A stretch of DNA of 64,000 bases, taken from contig NC_070563.1 in NCBI RefSeq assembly GCF_026914185.1, positions 1,178,001 to 1,242,000 of the forward strand, given 5' to 3'. The DNA is from Puccinia triticina. Taxonomy: Eukaryota > Basidiomycota > Pucciniomycetes > Pucciniales > Pucciniaceae. The translations under genes were made by a program, and so were the position numbers. Under the pieces are notes generated by a model that was not told where the DNA came from, made no database searches, and was given only the letters and a program-made list of their open reading frames with translations. Shown here in pieces: positions 34,120-46,616 of the stretch (positions within the stretch are counted from its first letter, which is position 1; each line of letters starts with the position of its first letter).

Positions 34120-34210
34120 TGAACACAGTGGGATTCGAACCCACGCCCGAAGACTAGCGAATCTGGTGACAACCTGAAGCTAGCGCCTTAGACCACTCGG
34201 CCATATGTCC
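34120..34210 (-). tRNA. tRNA-Leu (anticodon CAG) with short intron
   Basis: Minus strand, 91 nt before CCA addition. The acceptor stem GGACATA pairs with TGTGTTC (G-U pairs allowed), discriminator A. D arm TGGCCGAGTGGTCTAAGGC. The anticodon stem CTAGC/GCTAG has loop TT-CAG-G, anticodon at 34176-34174, and an intron of ~13 nt after position 37. A class II variable arm (CTTCGGG) and T arm GTGGGTTCGAATCCCAC are present. The long variable arm and anticodon identify leucine. Its 3' end is only ~75 bp from copia element C. Confidence 0.9.
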
Positions 34211-34479
34211 CATGATGGACCGCGTGGATGTCCAAGTTCGAAACCTCTTGTCAGCCATTTCAACCTTTTTTGACGCGAGAACTTAAAGAAGGCCGAAGGG
34301 AAATTCTTGGGTAGAAAAACGAGAAACTGAGTTGCAATAACGATTGGGGTTAATTTTCTATCTATGTGTACCTTGAAGAATGATTAAAATGGTTTCAATG
34401 TGTGATTCATTATGGAGTGGTGATAACGGGATTATGGCGGCTTTGTCTTGGAGCTAATATGGGTCAGAAGAGCAGAAAC

Positions 34480-34550
34480 GGGGGGGGGGGGGACTTTTAA
34501 TATGATGAGAAATCGGGGGGGGGGGGGCTTTTAATATGATGAGAAATGTT
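34480..34550. repeat. Duplicated poly-G plus CTTTTAATATGATGAGAAAT
   Basis: Two near-identical ~34-bp copies, each a run of 12-14 G followed by the same 20-base sequence. The G-runs could form a G-quadruplex. Confidence 0.7.
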
Positions 34551-34623
34551 AAATCTATTTTGTTTTGGAACGACGATCCTGATTCGATGACGAGATGAGC
34601 CCTGGTTGAGGGAGGAGAAGGCT

Positions 34624-37600
34624 TTACTTTGAAAATATATCTTCACCTTCCAGCGGTAAGAAGCCATCATATGGAGTCGTACTCTTTTTTAATTCCAATA
34701 AATTCTCGCCCCAATCTTCTAAGCTTTCGATCACTTCGTCGAGGTCTTTGTGTGGGATTAGTTGCCTACGTAAAAAACCAGATGGAGGAGAATCAATGAC
34801 CACTGTGGTATGAATAGGTTTTGACATATTACTAGCGATCTCGATCACCCTTACCTTCGTGGGATCACTTGTAAGGCGTGCTTGGCATCCAGACTAGTAT
34901 CAAGTGGAATCCCATGGGCACCTTCGGACAACGAAATCCTCACCGAATGTTCGCTTTTGCCAACTTCTGAAATCCGCTCATAAACTTCGAAGCATAGATA
35001 GGCCTTATGTTTGGGCAGAAAAAGTAAAAGACAAACCCTTCGTCAATAGTCCGCACTTCGATCTTTCATTGGTGCTTGTGATTGAACTAACCATGTAATC
35101 TAATTCCATCACGTCTCGATGAGCTAGTTTCAATTTGGACAGCTTCACTAAATTCACTAAAGTATGCCTATGGTTCAGTGAGTTATGATTCGCCGAACGG
35201 AAAGGATAGGTAAAGCAGATATTACATATATCAGCGAACAACATGAATCCCTCTTAGAAGATGGAGCCCATGGATCATGCGAGAGTGACTGGAAAGCTAG
35301 AGCCTCACATGTGTGACTCTTTAGTAAAGTAAAATCGTGCGAGACCTCCTTGGCTTTCTTTAGCTGCATTCAAATCACTCAAGATTTTCTGCAAGAGAGG
35401 TAAAGATGTCAACAGAGCAATTTCACGTTTCTCGCCCTGGTCGATCCCGTATTCCTGTGGTGCAACTGTGATAAAACAGGCAGTTTATCAATACGAAAAA
35501 AACGATGATTGGTTTTCCGTGTAGATTTATTTGGATCATATAAGAATCCGAAATACGAACTGAGATCAAACAGTAATTTTGCATCCTTGTAAAGCTTTCG
35601 TAAACGCTGTAAGCTTTCTGTCTCACACCATCCAGCATCTTCTTCGCTGATAGTTCCATCCGGACTCTGCGGGGCTGAATACTTGAGCGAAGCTTGTCGA
35701 GGATGGTGATGATGACCAAGTGAAACCGCTGAAGTCGGAATCGACGCAGGCGAGGTGTCACCACTTCGCATTAAGCTGATCGGTTTAAAATGTTGGTGGG
35801 ATGTGAATGAAGAACTAGAGGGCATCATTGATGGTGCTGAGCCGGGCATGGCCAGCGCAGACGAGGCATCACTGCATACGGGGGACGGCCAGGTCGAAGA
35901 GTTAGAAAATATCGTTTCTAAGAACGTCCGGCTGGCAGATCAAAGTAAAACGTCAACAGACTGCTTTTCAATTGTTGAGCAAAAATTATGGAGGACTTAC
36001 TTGTGCAGGGAATCATACTTCAATGAATCGTACAATTCACAAACTCTTGAGGGATCAAGTGCTCCATCGCACCAATCGCTAAATAGCTTATCCCAGCGCT
36101 CCTTGAACAGCACTGGACACTCCCCGCAGCACCTTTGGGTCGAAGGAGTAGAAGGAAATGTGTGTAACATACAGAAATCCAATCATCAATCGAGCTGTAC
36201 TAATAAAGCGCAAGAAATACAATCAATAAGCTGAGCTTACCAACGTGATTGAATCTGTTCAACATCCAATTTTTCCCAATTCATGTGCATCACGTCACGT
36301 TGTTCTTGCAAGATGGCAATCACTTCTTGAACGACCTACTCCGCAGAAGCAAAATCAAAACTCGCGTCACATGTCCTGCAACTGCCTTCAACGCAACGAC
36401 GATTATATTAAGCGAGTACTGACATCGAAGGGCTCCTTATCTGCAATAGGCCAATCAACCTCTACCCCCTGATTATGTCTGAGGAGCACTTTCAACCGCT
36501 TTTTGACCCGATCCATCTGCCACGATTTGTTGGAGTAAATTCAATAAGTCAATCATCCAGATGAAAGATGAACAAATAAAAACGTGTGACAAACAGGCTC
36601 TTTGGCAGCATTGGAGTCATCTAAGAGGTCCTTGCGAGTGACCAAGGGAATAGTCTTGGGTTCCGTTTTGCTATGGGCCTTGCAAGCCTCCCGCAAGCCA
36701 CTGAGAACAATTTAACATATTTTACTAAGCGTGCACCTGCTTTTGAGAAATAGAATACTTACGCGCTAAATATCTCGGCAGTTGCCACGACTCTACTCCT
36801 GGATTTCCCACATAATCATTTTTTTCTGTTGAGCGAACAACTCCAGAGTGCTGTCATAAGAATAAGAGGCGTACTCAGAAGAAGTGAAGATTGTAACGTC
36901 GTCCAACATGGTCCTTTTGTGAGACAGCAATCCAACGTTTATATGTGAGCACATATCGGCAAAAGTTTAGGGAGTAATCCCAACGACGTTGAACGGAAGA
37001 AATCGACCAATTTACTTGCTCATGACTCTTAAATCCTTGGCAAAATTTTCAGCAATATCTCTAGACTGATATCGGGCCGCGTGAGTGAATTCGCCACCCC
37101 ATTTGATGACGATGGTGATTTTCTCCAACGAGCCATCCTCGGTTTTGAAGCTGGGCTTTAATTGGGCTTTGAGCCCCTGCTTGCCCATCTTGGAGCAAAG
37201 GATCGACTTGAGTCGCTCTAATTTGCTTTGGTCAGAATCCTCAATCGCGATGGCTTCGTCGGTCGCATTGGCTATCAGTTCCAAGTGATCACTTGTACGC
37301 AGAATGATCTCATCTAAACAGGCAGGTTTTCATTTCTTAGCCTCAATCGAGTGAACAGACTGCGAGGGACTACCATTCTTGTTCAGCCAAATATCGGACT
37401 AACCCTTTCTTCCTTGTAAAAGTTTGATAAATGGTTGAGAACCAGATTCATCAGCAGTAAAGTTAAACTTTAACTTATCTGTAAAAAGAAAATGCGAAAA
37501 TTTTAATTAGCATATATCGTGCACCCTGATGATAGCGTAGCCCCGAATCAAGGCAAACGGATACGGAAAAGCTCAATCCAGGTCCATAGTCACCAAGACT

Positions 37601-39373
37601 TAGACCCGTGCTAACTCGGGCCCACCGTGGAAGGTCAGCTTCAGGCTTTCAATGCGAGTCTGGTTGAGATTCTGAGTAGGACCAAGATCACCGGGAAAAG
37701 AAAGAACAGAAACGAGGGAGAATTATCATACTTTTGGGAGTTCGGTCGGCATGTCGGAAAACGCAGATCATGGCTTTGAGTTTCCATGAAGAAACCGTCG
37801 GTTTTGGTTTCAAATCTTCGCGCGGGTTAGGCGATGGGAGCGTTAACGAAGGCATTGCTTTCAAGCAAAACTTGGCTAATGTGTCCGCACATTTATCACT
37901 ATAGATATCACCAATTGAAGACATTGTTTTTGTTTAATAAACGCGAAGGTCAGAACAGCCACACAATGGAATGATGCGCACGATCAACCGTCCCGCGGCA
38001 GAAGGATAAGTGAAAGGAGCTCAACTAATAGCTGTCGTTTCCCTTGACAAAACTCCATCCATTGACATCGATGACGTAGCTCTTCCCCTTGACTCTTAAG
38101 ATATCAAACCCGCAGACCGTCTGACTAAAAGCCGTACTGATCTTTCGGGCGATCTCACGTTCTTCAAGCGTCAACTCGACGACGTATCGAATCTCTTTTC
38201 CATCCAAGTTTCTCTTGACGATCCCATCGACCACCGGTGACTTTCGGGTCTCAGCATGGACGATGTCCGGGCCCAGGGTGTAGATCTTGATGTCTTCGTA
38301 GTTGTCGGTCTTCATGAACTGTTCGTATATGAAAGACCCCTCTGTACGTGGATCTGATAGTTCAGGATCGAGAATTGAAGACTGATTTGCAATCTGGAGT
38401 TGCAGGATGCAGTTTTTAGAGGACATGAGTGGATATTTTGCAGGGTGAATTGTGTTTCGCAGCCATTTGTTCAAATGTGGGGGCAGCGGTGTAGACTCGG
38501 TCTCTTACCTTGCGAAATAACCTTCTACCTCCATTCCCACCCCCAAAGTAAATATTGATGTTATGATCTTCACCGCTGACCGGTTTCTCGACAAACGGCT
38601 TCTCCATTCTGACGCCATCGATGAGTAAAGCTGAATCATTTTGGACTTGGAATGATCTGGGGGGCGGACGAGTGGCATTCAAGTTCAATCCGAATCGACG
38701 CTCAATCTCGATCGCCACTTCTTTATCCACTTTCGGTCCTCCATCTCGGTTTAATTCACATCTTTTGGGTGTTGGAACGCCAATCTTGTCTAGAACCGCC
38801 AGTACCAACCTGCGGTCCCAGAAAAGCTGCATAAACAGAAGCACATTTTTTCTCAGGTTGCAGAAATGTCAAGCAAGACAAGAAGAAGACACACCTTTTG
38901 GAGCGGGAGATCATTGATGGGGATCGGGTTTCTTAGATTGACATATCGGATAGCCTTATCCATCGGAAAACCAGTCGAGAAGAAACTGATCAAAAAATCA
39001 CAAACCGGCCAGTTTTCCACATCTGATTCGGATTTCAACACGGAAACAGGGAAGAAAGACAGCCATTAGCTGTGCACAGGGTGGTTGATGGATAGACTGT
39101 GGTGAACACGGGGTGAGGGAAAAAAAGAGAATTGAATGTGTAGTGCAGACCTTCATCCAAGATGACTTTATCGCCGAATATTATGCATTCAAATTTATTC
39201 GTAGCCACAAGTCTGGATAAGATGTTGCGCATCGGCTTGGATCTTGCCTTCCGATCCATGGCTGCGATGCCAATCTTGATGAGCTGATTATCATCTTCGA
39301 CTAGCTCTGACAAGGTCTCGATTATAACCGGCGGTTTATTTTCCGTGACCTTCTCGTCCGATGAGTTCGACAT
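34624..39373 (-). CDS. asp1 (VIP1): Vip1/Asp1-type inositol hexakisphosphate / diphosphoinositol-pentakisphosphate kinase (PPIP5K)
   Basis: Eighteen minus-strand exons splice in frame to ~990 aa: 39373..39151, 39022..38895, 38826..38509, 38393..38026, 37898..37732, 37478..37404, 37313..37016, 36913..36875, 36798..36763, 36700..36595, 36516..36424, 36335..36241, 36132..36001, 35931..35561, 35465..35309, 35167..35092, 35003..34855, 34765..34624. The N-terminal ATP-grasp kinase has [63 protein letters not shown] and [13 protein letters not shown]. The C-terminal histidine-acid-phosphatase-like domain starts with FRHADRTPK (about residue 394) and has [11 protein letters not shown] and [11 protein letters not shown]. 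The family makes 1-InsP7 and InsP8 pyrophosphates that signal phosphate status and cell growth; the second domain removes them. No stop or frameshift was seen. Exon 16/17 boundaries are least certain. Confidence 0.92.
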
Positions 39374-39667
39374 GATTTGGTGATTTCCGGGGGTCGTGGC
39401 AAGCTGGATCGGTGGCCGGTGGTTCCAGTGTCACTCGTTAGACGGCCGACCCAGTGCTTAAGACCTCGGAGTCGTCGCGTATCTCTAAAAAGATAGTTGT
39501 GGATCGTTGTTTAGCTTACTGAAAATGGAGACGAGGCAAGGAACAAGGCTCGTTTCTGCTGGTTGACATGGATGTCGATAGGTAACCTGACAACTCACCG
39601 CTTTTAATTTGTTCTTCGATTTAACATCCGACCGCGCACCATGCATTGTTGTTGGCCTTTTCTTGGT
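39374..39667. promoter_or_regulatory. Upstream region of the Vip1/Asp1 gene
   Basis: About 290 bp between the start codon and a MITE. No clear TATA box or other element was recognised; it is presumed to contain the promoter. Confidence 0.35.
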
Positions 39668-39793
39668 CTAACTTAACTAAGTCCCTCTGTTTGTGGAGGG
39701 GGGACGCCGTCCCGCAGGGACCCTCCGAAGCGCGAGGGGCGCTTCGCGCCAGCCACAAAGGCCCTCCGAAAAGAGGGACTTGTGTTAAGTTAG
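39668..39793. mobile_element. 126-bp MITE with ~21-bp inverted ends
   Basis: The ends are CTAACTTAACTAAGTCCCTCT and, inverted, CTAACTTAACACAAGTCCCTCT. The interior is GC-rich with GGGACGCCGTCCC and GCGAGGGGCGCTTCGCG hairpins. The TSD is not clear. Confidence 0.65.
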
Positions 39794-40625
39794 TTTCTTG
39801 GTACACTTCAGGTCGGCGCGCCAGTCGTTGGGCGTTCCTTCATCCCCCGCTCTGCTCGTCGAGGTTGGCCATCACTGCTACAGCCACATGGGCATGAAAT
39901 CTCTCTACTGTTCGATGCTTGAACCTGGAAACCCACAAAACAGGCTTGAGCCCAGACGTCAATCCTTCAAGCAAACAGCACACCAACGACAAGCCTCCAT
40001 CCCTGCAGCTTCACACATATTTATGACAGCTTGAAGGCCATGCATACATGCTCGCATCTTGCTCGAATGAGCAGACAGTCCTGCTCTTTGTGCACAGTGT
40101 ACATTGCCAAGTTCCGACAGCAACCTGGAAATTAGGTGGGGTCGCAATCAATCACCCTGCTGGGAAAGACCAGGTGCGGGAGGTGCCACAGATAAATTGC
40201 ACCTTCGCGTTGTGCACAGGCTGGTTGAAGCTTCAAGGCCAATGTGAAACGGAAATTTCATGAGGTGTAAGCATGAAAACTAACTGCACAACCGTAGAAA
40301 CTTGACAAAGAAACAAGCGTCCGTTTCCAACTATATATAACTGTGACAGACTCCAAGGACCTCCAGCAGCGGGGCAGCAAGGGCGCCGCGGTACGCTCTA
40401 GCCTCTCCGGAGGAGGAATGGCCTGAATCCGCGCCGGTGACACCCGGGGATCAACCGGCCCCAAGATGACCCGATCCTTGTCTTCTCCGTAGCCTCGGGC
40501 CGCCCTCCTGCTCCCGTCCAGATAGGGCCTCCGATAGGACCCTGGGCAGCGCGTGAGCCCCTTGCAGCATCATGCAGGGGCTCACGAGACCCTTTCCGGG
40601 TCTTCTCAGAGCCCCGTCTCGGCTC
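39794..40625. other. No gene; repeat-like GC-rich tail
   Basis: No credible gene. The part from about 40480 (GCCTCGGGCCGCCCTCCTGC... to ...CCCGTCTCGGCTC) resembles 55485-55710 and a short piece near 58295, so it is an interspersed repeat. Copia element D inserted into it. Confidence 0.5.
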
Positions 40626-40749
40626 TGTTGGGAGTGGAGCTCGGAATAATGGATGATTTTACGATCATAGAGAGGAAATCAGACTATGTACTGTAGCTAC
40701 ATAACCTGTGACAGGTGGCGCAGTCGAGAACTGCCACTATGTCACAACA
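40626..40749 (-). repeat. 3' LTR of element D
   Basis: TGTTGTGACATAG...CACTCCCAACA when read on the minus strand, 124 bp. Confidence 0.85.
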
Positions 40750-40871
40750 TCCCCCCCCTCGACAAGAACCTGGCAAACAGCGGAAAAGAGAGAAAAGAGA
40801 AAGAAAAAAAATAGAAGGGAGAAAAGAAAAAATATGTAGTCACAAAGAAAAACAAGTAATAAATCAGATTG

Positions 40872-43800
40872 TTAAGATGAAAACCCTTGAACCGCCATCC
40901 CACATTTGCTATGTGCCAGTCGGCCTAAAGATTTCGTAAGGACGTCGGCAATTTGATCTTTGCCCGGGATCCATTGAAGATCGGTCTTCTTTTCGAAAAT
41001 TGCCTGGTTTGTTACATAAAAGTCGCGTTCAATATGATGAGTCCTTTTGTTCGACGAGTCTTCACATCCTATCTTCACCGCCGACTGATTGTCGCAAAAA
41101 ATCCGGACGACAAAATCCACACCAATTATATTGGAAAGCAGATTCCTAATCCAAAGTGCGTGGCGAGTAGCATGTCCTAGGGCCATGTACTCGGCCTGGC
41201 AAGTGGAGCTGGCTACGGTCACCAAACGACGGGACACCCACATAATTGGCACGCCATATAACTGTATGATGACACCGTAGGAAGACCGAGAGTTTGGCCC
41301 TCCCCAGTTGGCATCAACGTAGCACTCGACTGGGGAAACGTCGGATTTAGTCGGGTTGATTTTCAGCGGTGTGTCTTTGGAGTTTGCGAGGTACCCGAGC
41401 AGATGCTTCAGCCCTCTCCAGTGCAGTGCGGAGGGATTCGCAGAGAGCCGTGCTAGGTAGTTGACGCTATAGGCAATATCAGGGCGTGTCCCTACAGTTA
41501 CGTAGCTGAGACCGCCCACTGTAGACAAGTAAGCGGAGCTGTTGATTCCTTCATTGCTTGCGTCCGAGTTCGCTGAGTAGCCCTCAGGGAGGGGAGTGGT
41601 ATGAAGAGTTGTCCCGTCCCATCGTTCCTGCAGTATTTTTGATATCAGGTTGGGCTGAGTCAATTCAAAACCTTCCGTGGTGCACTTGATCTTTACCCCT
41701 ACCATACTGGTGAGGCCCTCCTCCCACTTGATCTCCAGGCTACCTTTCAGTTGCGCCTCTAGTTGTCTCAGAGCTTCGTCGGAGGAACCGGTAACTATCC
41801 CGTCATCCACATGGACCCAAATGATAGACCGGTCTTTCTTGTTGCTGAGCGTGTAGACACTAGAATCGTAGTAACTAGACGTGTAGCCAAGTTCTGCCAA
41901 AGTCCCGCTGAGATGCTTCCACCAGCATCTTGCGGCTTGTTTTGTCCTGTAGAGCGCTCGGCGTAGTAGACAGGCTTCTCCGGTGTTCACTTCTAGGCCT
42001 TCAGGGGCTTGTACCCACACTTCTTTGTCAATGGGTGCGTTGAGATAAGCTGCCACAAAGTCAAAATTGTAGATCGGCCAGTCGTGCCTGGCTGCTAGCG
42101 TGAGGAGTACGCGCATTGATGTGAAAGTTGCTGTGGGGGCAAACGTGTGCGCAAAATCCGTGCCCTCTTTCTGGTTAAACCCTTTCGCAACGTAATGAGC
42201 TTTGAACTTGGTAGACCCATCAGCATTGGTCTTTCTCGCAAATACCCATCGCGCGCCCAGTTTTCGTCTGTTAGAGGGCAGCTTCTTCACGGTCCATACC
42301 GGCTTGCGTCGGAGGTTCTCAAGCTTGGTGTGAATTGCTTCTTTCCAGTGAGTGGCGTCCTTCGATTTCATCGCGGCCTTAAAAGTCATCGGGACAGAAT
42401 CCGAGTCGTCAGCACAGTTGGCAAGGCAAGTATCAACAGCTTCCTCTTGAGCCTGAACCCTGAGCTCTTTGGTGAAGTCGTTCAACTTCAGATGTTTGGA
42501 CTCGGTCACTTCAGGTGTGGACGTATTGCTGGCGGGGGAGGTGTGTCACTGGATTTTCCATTGGTCACAGGAGCCGGTAGTGCGTTCCTGGCAAAGTCTG
42601 CCCGCGCAGATGAAACCAGCTTTTTTGTCTTGGGGATCCAGAAAGTCCATCCCTTGGATTCGGCGAGGTGACCGACAACCAGTCCTTCAATTGCCCTGTC
42701 ATCCAACTTTTTCCGCTTTTCCGGGGCCACAAGGACATACACACAAGACCCAAAAACCCGAGTCCTGTCAAGTTGACGTTTGTCACCAAAGAAGCATTCA
42801 AAGGGTGTCTTGTCTTTGGTCACACGGTTAGGGATTTGGTTCAGAGTCCATGCGGACCACATGAATGCATAGCCCCAAAACTCTTGACCTAACTTGCTAT
42901 TGTAGAGTATGCTGCGTCCCATGTCTGACACAGTGCGGTTGTATCTTTCAGCCGCACCGTTTTGGAAATGGTGGTAGGGAAGGGAACGTTCCGCAGTAAT
43001 TCCCTTATTGGCAAAGAACTTACCGAGGATTTTCAAGTCAAATTCACCTCTGTTATCCGATCAAAGAATTTTGACCTTTGAGTTGCTCTGATTTTCCCAA
43101 CGGGTGATGGTTTGCATCAGGGCTTCAGCTGCCTCCGCTTTGGTCTTGAGGCTTTTCACTTCACTGTAAGATGTAAAGACGTCCCGGATGGTAAGCGCAT
43201 ACTTTCCACCTGTCATGGTGGGTGTGTCAAAAGGTCCCATGAGATCGACACATACGACAGAAAGGCGGTCTAAACATCGATTTGTCGGTCCTAGTGCTGA
43301 TGTTCTGGTGGCTTTGCAGATGGAACATACAGGACACTTGATAGATCCAAGACTCGCATGACCAAAGAGTCTATGCCAAAACAGAAGGGTTTTTTCATCT
43401 GCTGTCAGATCCTCCGCATGCCAAGTGAATTGGCTGTGTTTGACAGCATTGGGGGACTTGAAAACAGTAAGGGTCTCAATTGCACTTTGAAGAGAAGAAA
43501 CACAAGTTTGAGGCAGAGAGGTTGGAGAAAAATTGTACACCCGCATCGGTCGTGGCAGAGGCCAAGTGTTGGTCCGGGGTTCGAACTTGCTGTGTAGGAG
43601 TAACTTGTTGTCCCTAGAAAGCAGGTTGATAGAGTCAAAATTACCGTTTACTCTAAACTTGGCATTAGACTTCTTGAAGGCGGCTACGGAGAGTAAAGTT
43701 GATCTAGCGCGCTCACAGAAGTAGACGTTTTTAACAACGATGGTTGTTTTCCTCATCCCGGAAAATTTCAAGGTACCCGTGCCTGTGATGAAGTCACAAC

Positions 43801-45603
43801 CTGAGTCAGTTGCTACTTTGACTGCAATCGGCCGGTCAAGAGGGGCGAAGTCAAATAGAGCATACCTATCACCTGTAACATTGTCAGATGCTCCAGAATC
43901 CCAAATGACTTCCTGTCCAGCCTGGTCAATAGTCATTTCGCGGAGGTCAAAACGATGGCCTGTTGGCTCAGCAGAGAGGTTCTTGTTTTCAAAAACAAAT
44001 TCGGTTTCTTCATCTTCTTCCGCAAAAAGCTCTGGGTTGAACTGTTTGGTCTCAATGTGCTTGGTGTTCTGTTGAGATCCTGCCGGCTTGGTCTGAGGGG
44101 GGCGCAAGTTCCTGGGTGGTTCATTGAAGGATCCCATGGGTTTGATGTCTGGTTGCAACAGTTTGATGTACGGTATCTTGTCAAAATTGTATGTGATGGA
44201 GCAGGGTGGAAAGGATGGGTTCGACTCTGGTCGGGAGGAGATCGGGCGCTGGTTGTTGGTGTTTTTTCGACTGTGCGGACAATTCGGAGACATGTGGTCT
44301 GGACGCTTACAGATGTAGCAGTACGGCGACTTAGTTAGTGCCAACACTGAGACGTTAGCTGAGTCATCCTGAGATCCTGAGACGGCTCCTGAAACGCTAG
44401 ACGTAGATTGGCTAGCTAGTTCGACATTTGAGATCAATGTTTCTCCAGCACCGCTGTCTTCCAATAGTTTCTGTTAAATTCGTGCCGCATCCCAAAACCT
44501 GAGTACATCGCCAGATGCCGGGATCTCAAAGTTGTGAGTCTCCATAAAAAGGTCAACTTTACGGTCAACGGGGTTCCGCATGTGATTGTGGAGATTAGAC
44601 TGATAACATTATCCCAGGTGAAGTCAATCCCCTGTTCAACAAACGTACGTGCGCAGCAATCAAAAGCTGCGATGGCTTCGGCGGAGCTGCTGTAGTCACT
44701 GAGTTTGATCTTTTTGAGGGTCTCCCAGGCCTGGATTTGTTTTGCGCGATTAATGATTCGAAATTTGGAGACAAGGTGATCATATGCCTCAGCAGAGCTG
44801 TTCATGTCAAGGAGATCGTAGGCCAGGGAGCTATGGACCAAGGAGTGCAGTACAGACCTGGCAATCTGCTTGTGATAAGGGTCGATGAATTTGTCCGCCG
44901 TCGGGGTGAAGAAGAATTTGTCTTGGAATCGCTGGAACGCAAAGACTCCGAGCGCTTCAGTCCATTCTTGAACATTCGAGCCGTCTGGTTTTAGTATGCT
45001 CTGCTCGGTGAAGTTCTTGATGGCATTCCCGGTGATCGACGAGATTTTTGACTCCTTGTCAAGATAAGAACGTTGGCGCGCTCGGTTGTTGTTGGCTTCA
45101 CGTCTTGCAAGGTAGTCCAGGTGGCGTGCGCAATCATCCTCACGTTGCAGCCTCATTGCTTCGAGAATACTGGCGAGGTCGGCCTGAGTGACTGGTTGGG
45201 ATTGTTCATCTTGATGGCCTTGTCTTGATGTCTGAGCACAGTCCTGGATGGATGTATGCGGTGCCGGTTCGGTGCGTCTCCAGTTGTTGGCCAAAGATCC
45301 GATGTTTCGAGCCGTCAGGCGGGGTTGGAATGTTGTTTCTTCAGGAACATCGTCGGAGAACGCTGGACTCTTGCCTTTATCGACGCCAATGTTTGAAGGG
45401 CCACTCTCTTGATTATTGCTCGAGGGAACGCGGCCAATTTTTCGTCAAAAAAAGTCGTTTGTCAAGACTTGGGGTCCGAGGATGTTTTTGAGGGTGGGGT
45501 TCTTGGGGGTGGTGCGGTCAATGGTTTGAAGCCCGGGAATGGGTCCAGTTCGGGTGACTGTTCGAGGAACAAAACGACCGGGAGGGAGTTTACCGTCGGA
45601 CAT
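40872..45603 (-). pseudogene. copia gag-pol of element D with stops and frameshifts
   Basis: Gag starts MSDGKLPPGRF at 45603. TGA at 45447-45445 interrupts it early. A 1-nt frame change occurs near 44600 (HNHMRNPVDRKVD lies in the next frame), then TAA at 44476-44474. Next come the zinc knuckle CYICKRPDHMSPNC, protease VIWDSGASDNVTG, integrase zinc region FWHRLFGHASLG...CPVCSICK and VDLMGPF. TGA at 43063-43061 directly precedes SDNRGEF, and the integrase Glu is in NGAAERYNR. A second 1-nt frame change near 42520 precedes the last 545-codon ORF: reverse transcriptase NFDFVAAYLNAP and VHVDDGIVTG, RNase H YVDANWGG, CQAEYMAL and FCDNQSA. Close in sequence style to element C. Confidence 0.85.
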
Positions 45604-46240
45604 TGTCGATGCGGAGAAGATGTGAGATGGAGGATTGAGAGATAGAAAAATGGGAAAGGTGTCCACAGTCGGCGTAGGCGATCCAAGGTCGAGTAGAACC
45701 ACGACCCGACTTGCTGGGCTACCCACAAAGTTTAAACTCAGTCTACAACTCTTTCAGCGGCACCGTGGCTATGGCTGATCAGTCCAACGTAAATATCTGC
45801 AGGATATTCACCACGGGCTTGCTTAAAGAGTAGCAAACCAAGAATCTACCCGTGAGCGTTACCACACAAGACTAGGAATTACGAGAGAACTAAAACTCCC
45901 GAGGCCGAGTTTGGTCGGATAATCGATCAGAAAGAAGAGAAAAGAAAAGAACTGTTTTTATATTTTATTTTATTTTTTGTTTTAGGGATATGTATGATTC
46001 AAAGCTTGATGATGGTTGGTGATTAAAGAAGAAGAGAAGAATCCGAGTGATGATAGAGAAAGAATGAACGGTGAGTGACTCGCCGGCAGACTAGTATTGC
46101 TCGTCAAATATGACTACGATGCTTGTTTCTTGACGAAACTACTAGGAATGGACTTGTCCTGGTGCCGGCTACGGTTGATTGTGTGTGTTTTTAGGGGAAG
46201 GAAAAGGGAATCGAGCTACTCCGGCAAGAGGCTCATAACC

Positions 46241-46364
46241 TGTTGGGAGTGGAGCTCGGAATAATGGATGATTTTACGATCATAGAGAGGAAATCAGACT
46301 ATGTACTGTAGCTACATAACCTGTGACAGGTGGCGCAGTCGAGAACTACCACTGTGTCACAACA
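46241..46364 (-). repeat. 5' LTR of element D
   Basis: 124 bp, two differences from 40626-40749. The primer site lies just left of it on the plus map (46230-46240). Confidence 0.85.
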
Positions 46365-46611
46365 GGCTCTGTTAACCCGGACATAATGGGGACTTCCAAT
46401 AAAAACAGGCCTGCATAAGCCTTTACTAGGGTTGAAGGGCGGCTGCGCCGCCCCACGACCATTTATGTGATATTAATTTTGAAAGTTTTTTTTTAATTGT
46501 TTGCATTTTATTACTGCAAGAAGTCGAGAAAAATTGGTGTCAAGCACCAGACTCCAAAACACGGCAAAGAGCTTGGTCTAGCACATCTCTATCCACAGAG
46601 AAATTTGATGC
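46365..46611. other. No gene; spacer between elements D and E
   Basis: No credible open frame. Includes a GGGCGGCTGCGCCGCCCC hairpin near 46437-46454. Confidence 0.5.
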
Positions 46612-46616
46612 GTTTT

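Larger units (their letters stand above)
40626..46364 (-). mobile_element. copia element D, minus strand
   Basis: LTRs of 124 bp at 40626-40749 and 46241-46364 differ at two positions. The TSD GGCTC is at 40621-40625 and 46365-46369. On the minus strand the 5' LTR (46364..46241) is followed by primer site GGTTATGAGCC, and the polypurine tract GAGGGGGGGGA precedes the 3' LTR. Length is 5,739 bp. The structure is complete and young, but the coding region is damaged. Confidence 0.9.

Noticed and set aside
42500..44620. Programmed frameshifting in element D
   Set aside because: The two frame changes lie inside Gag and before reverse transcriptase with no slippery site, and stops are also present; simple decay explains them.
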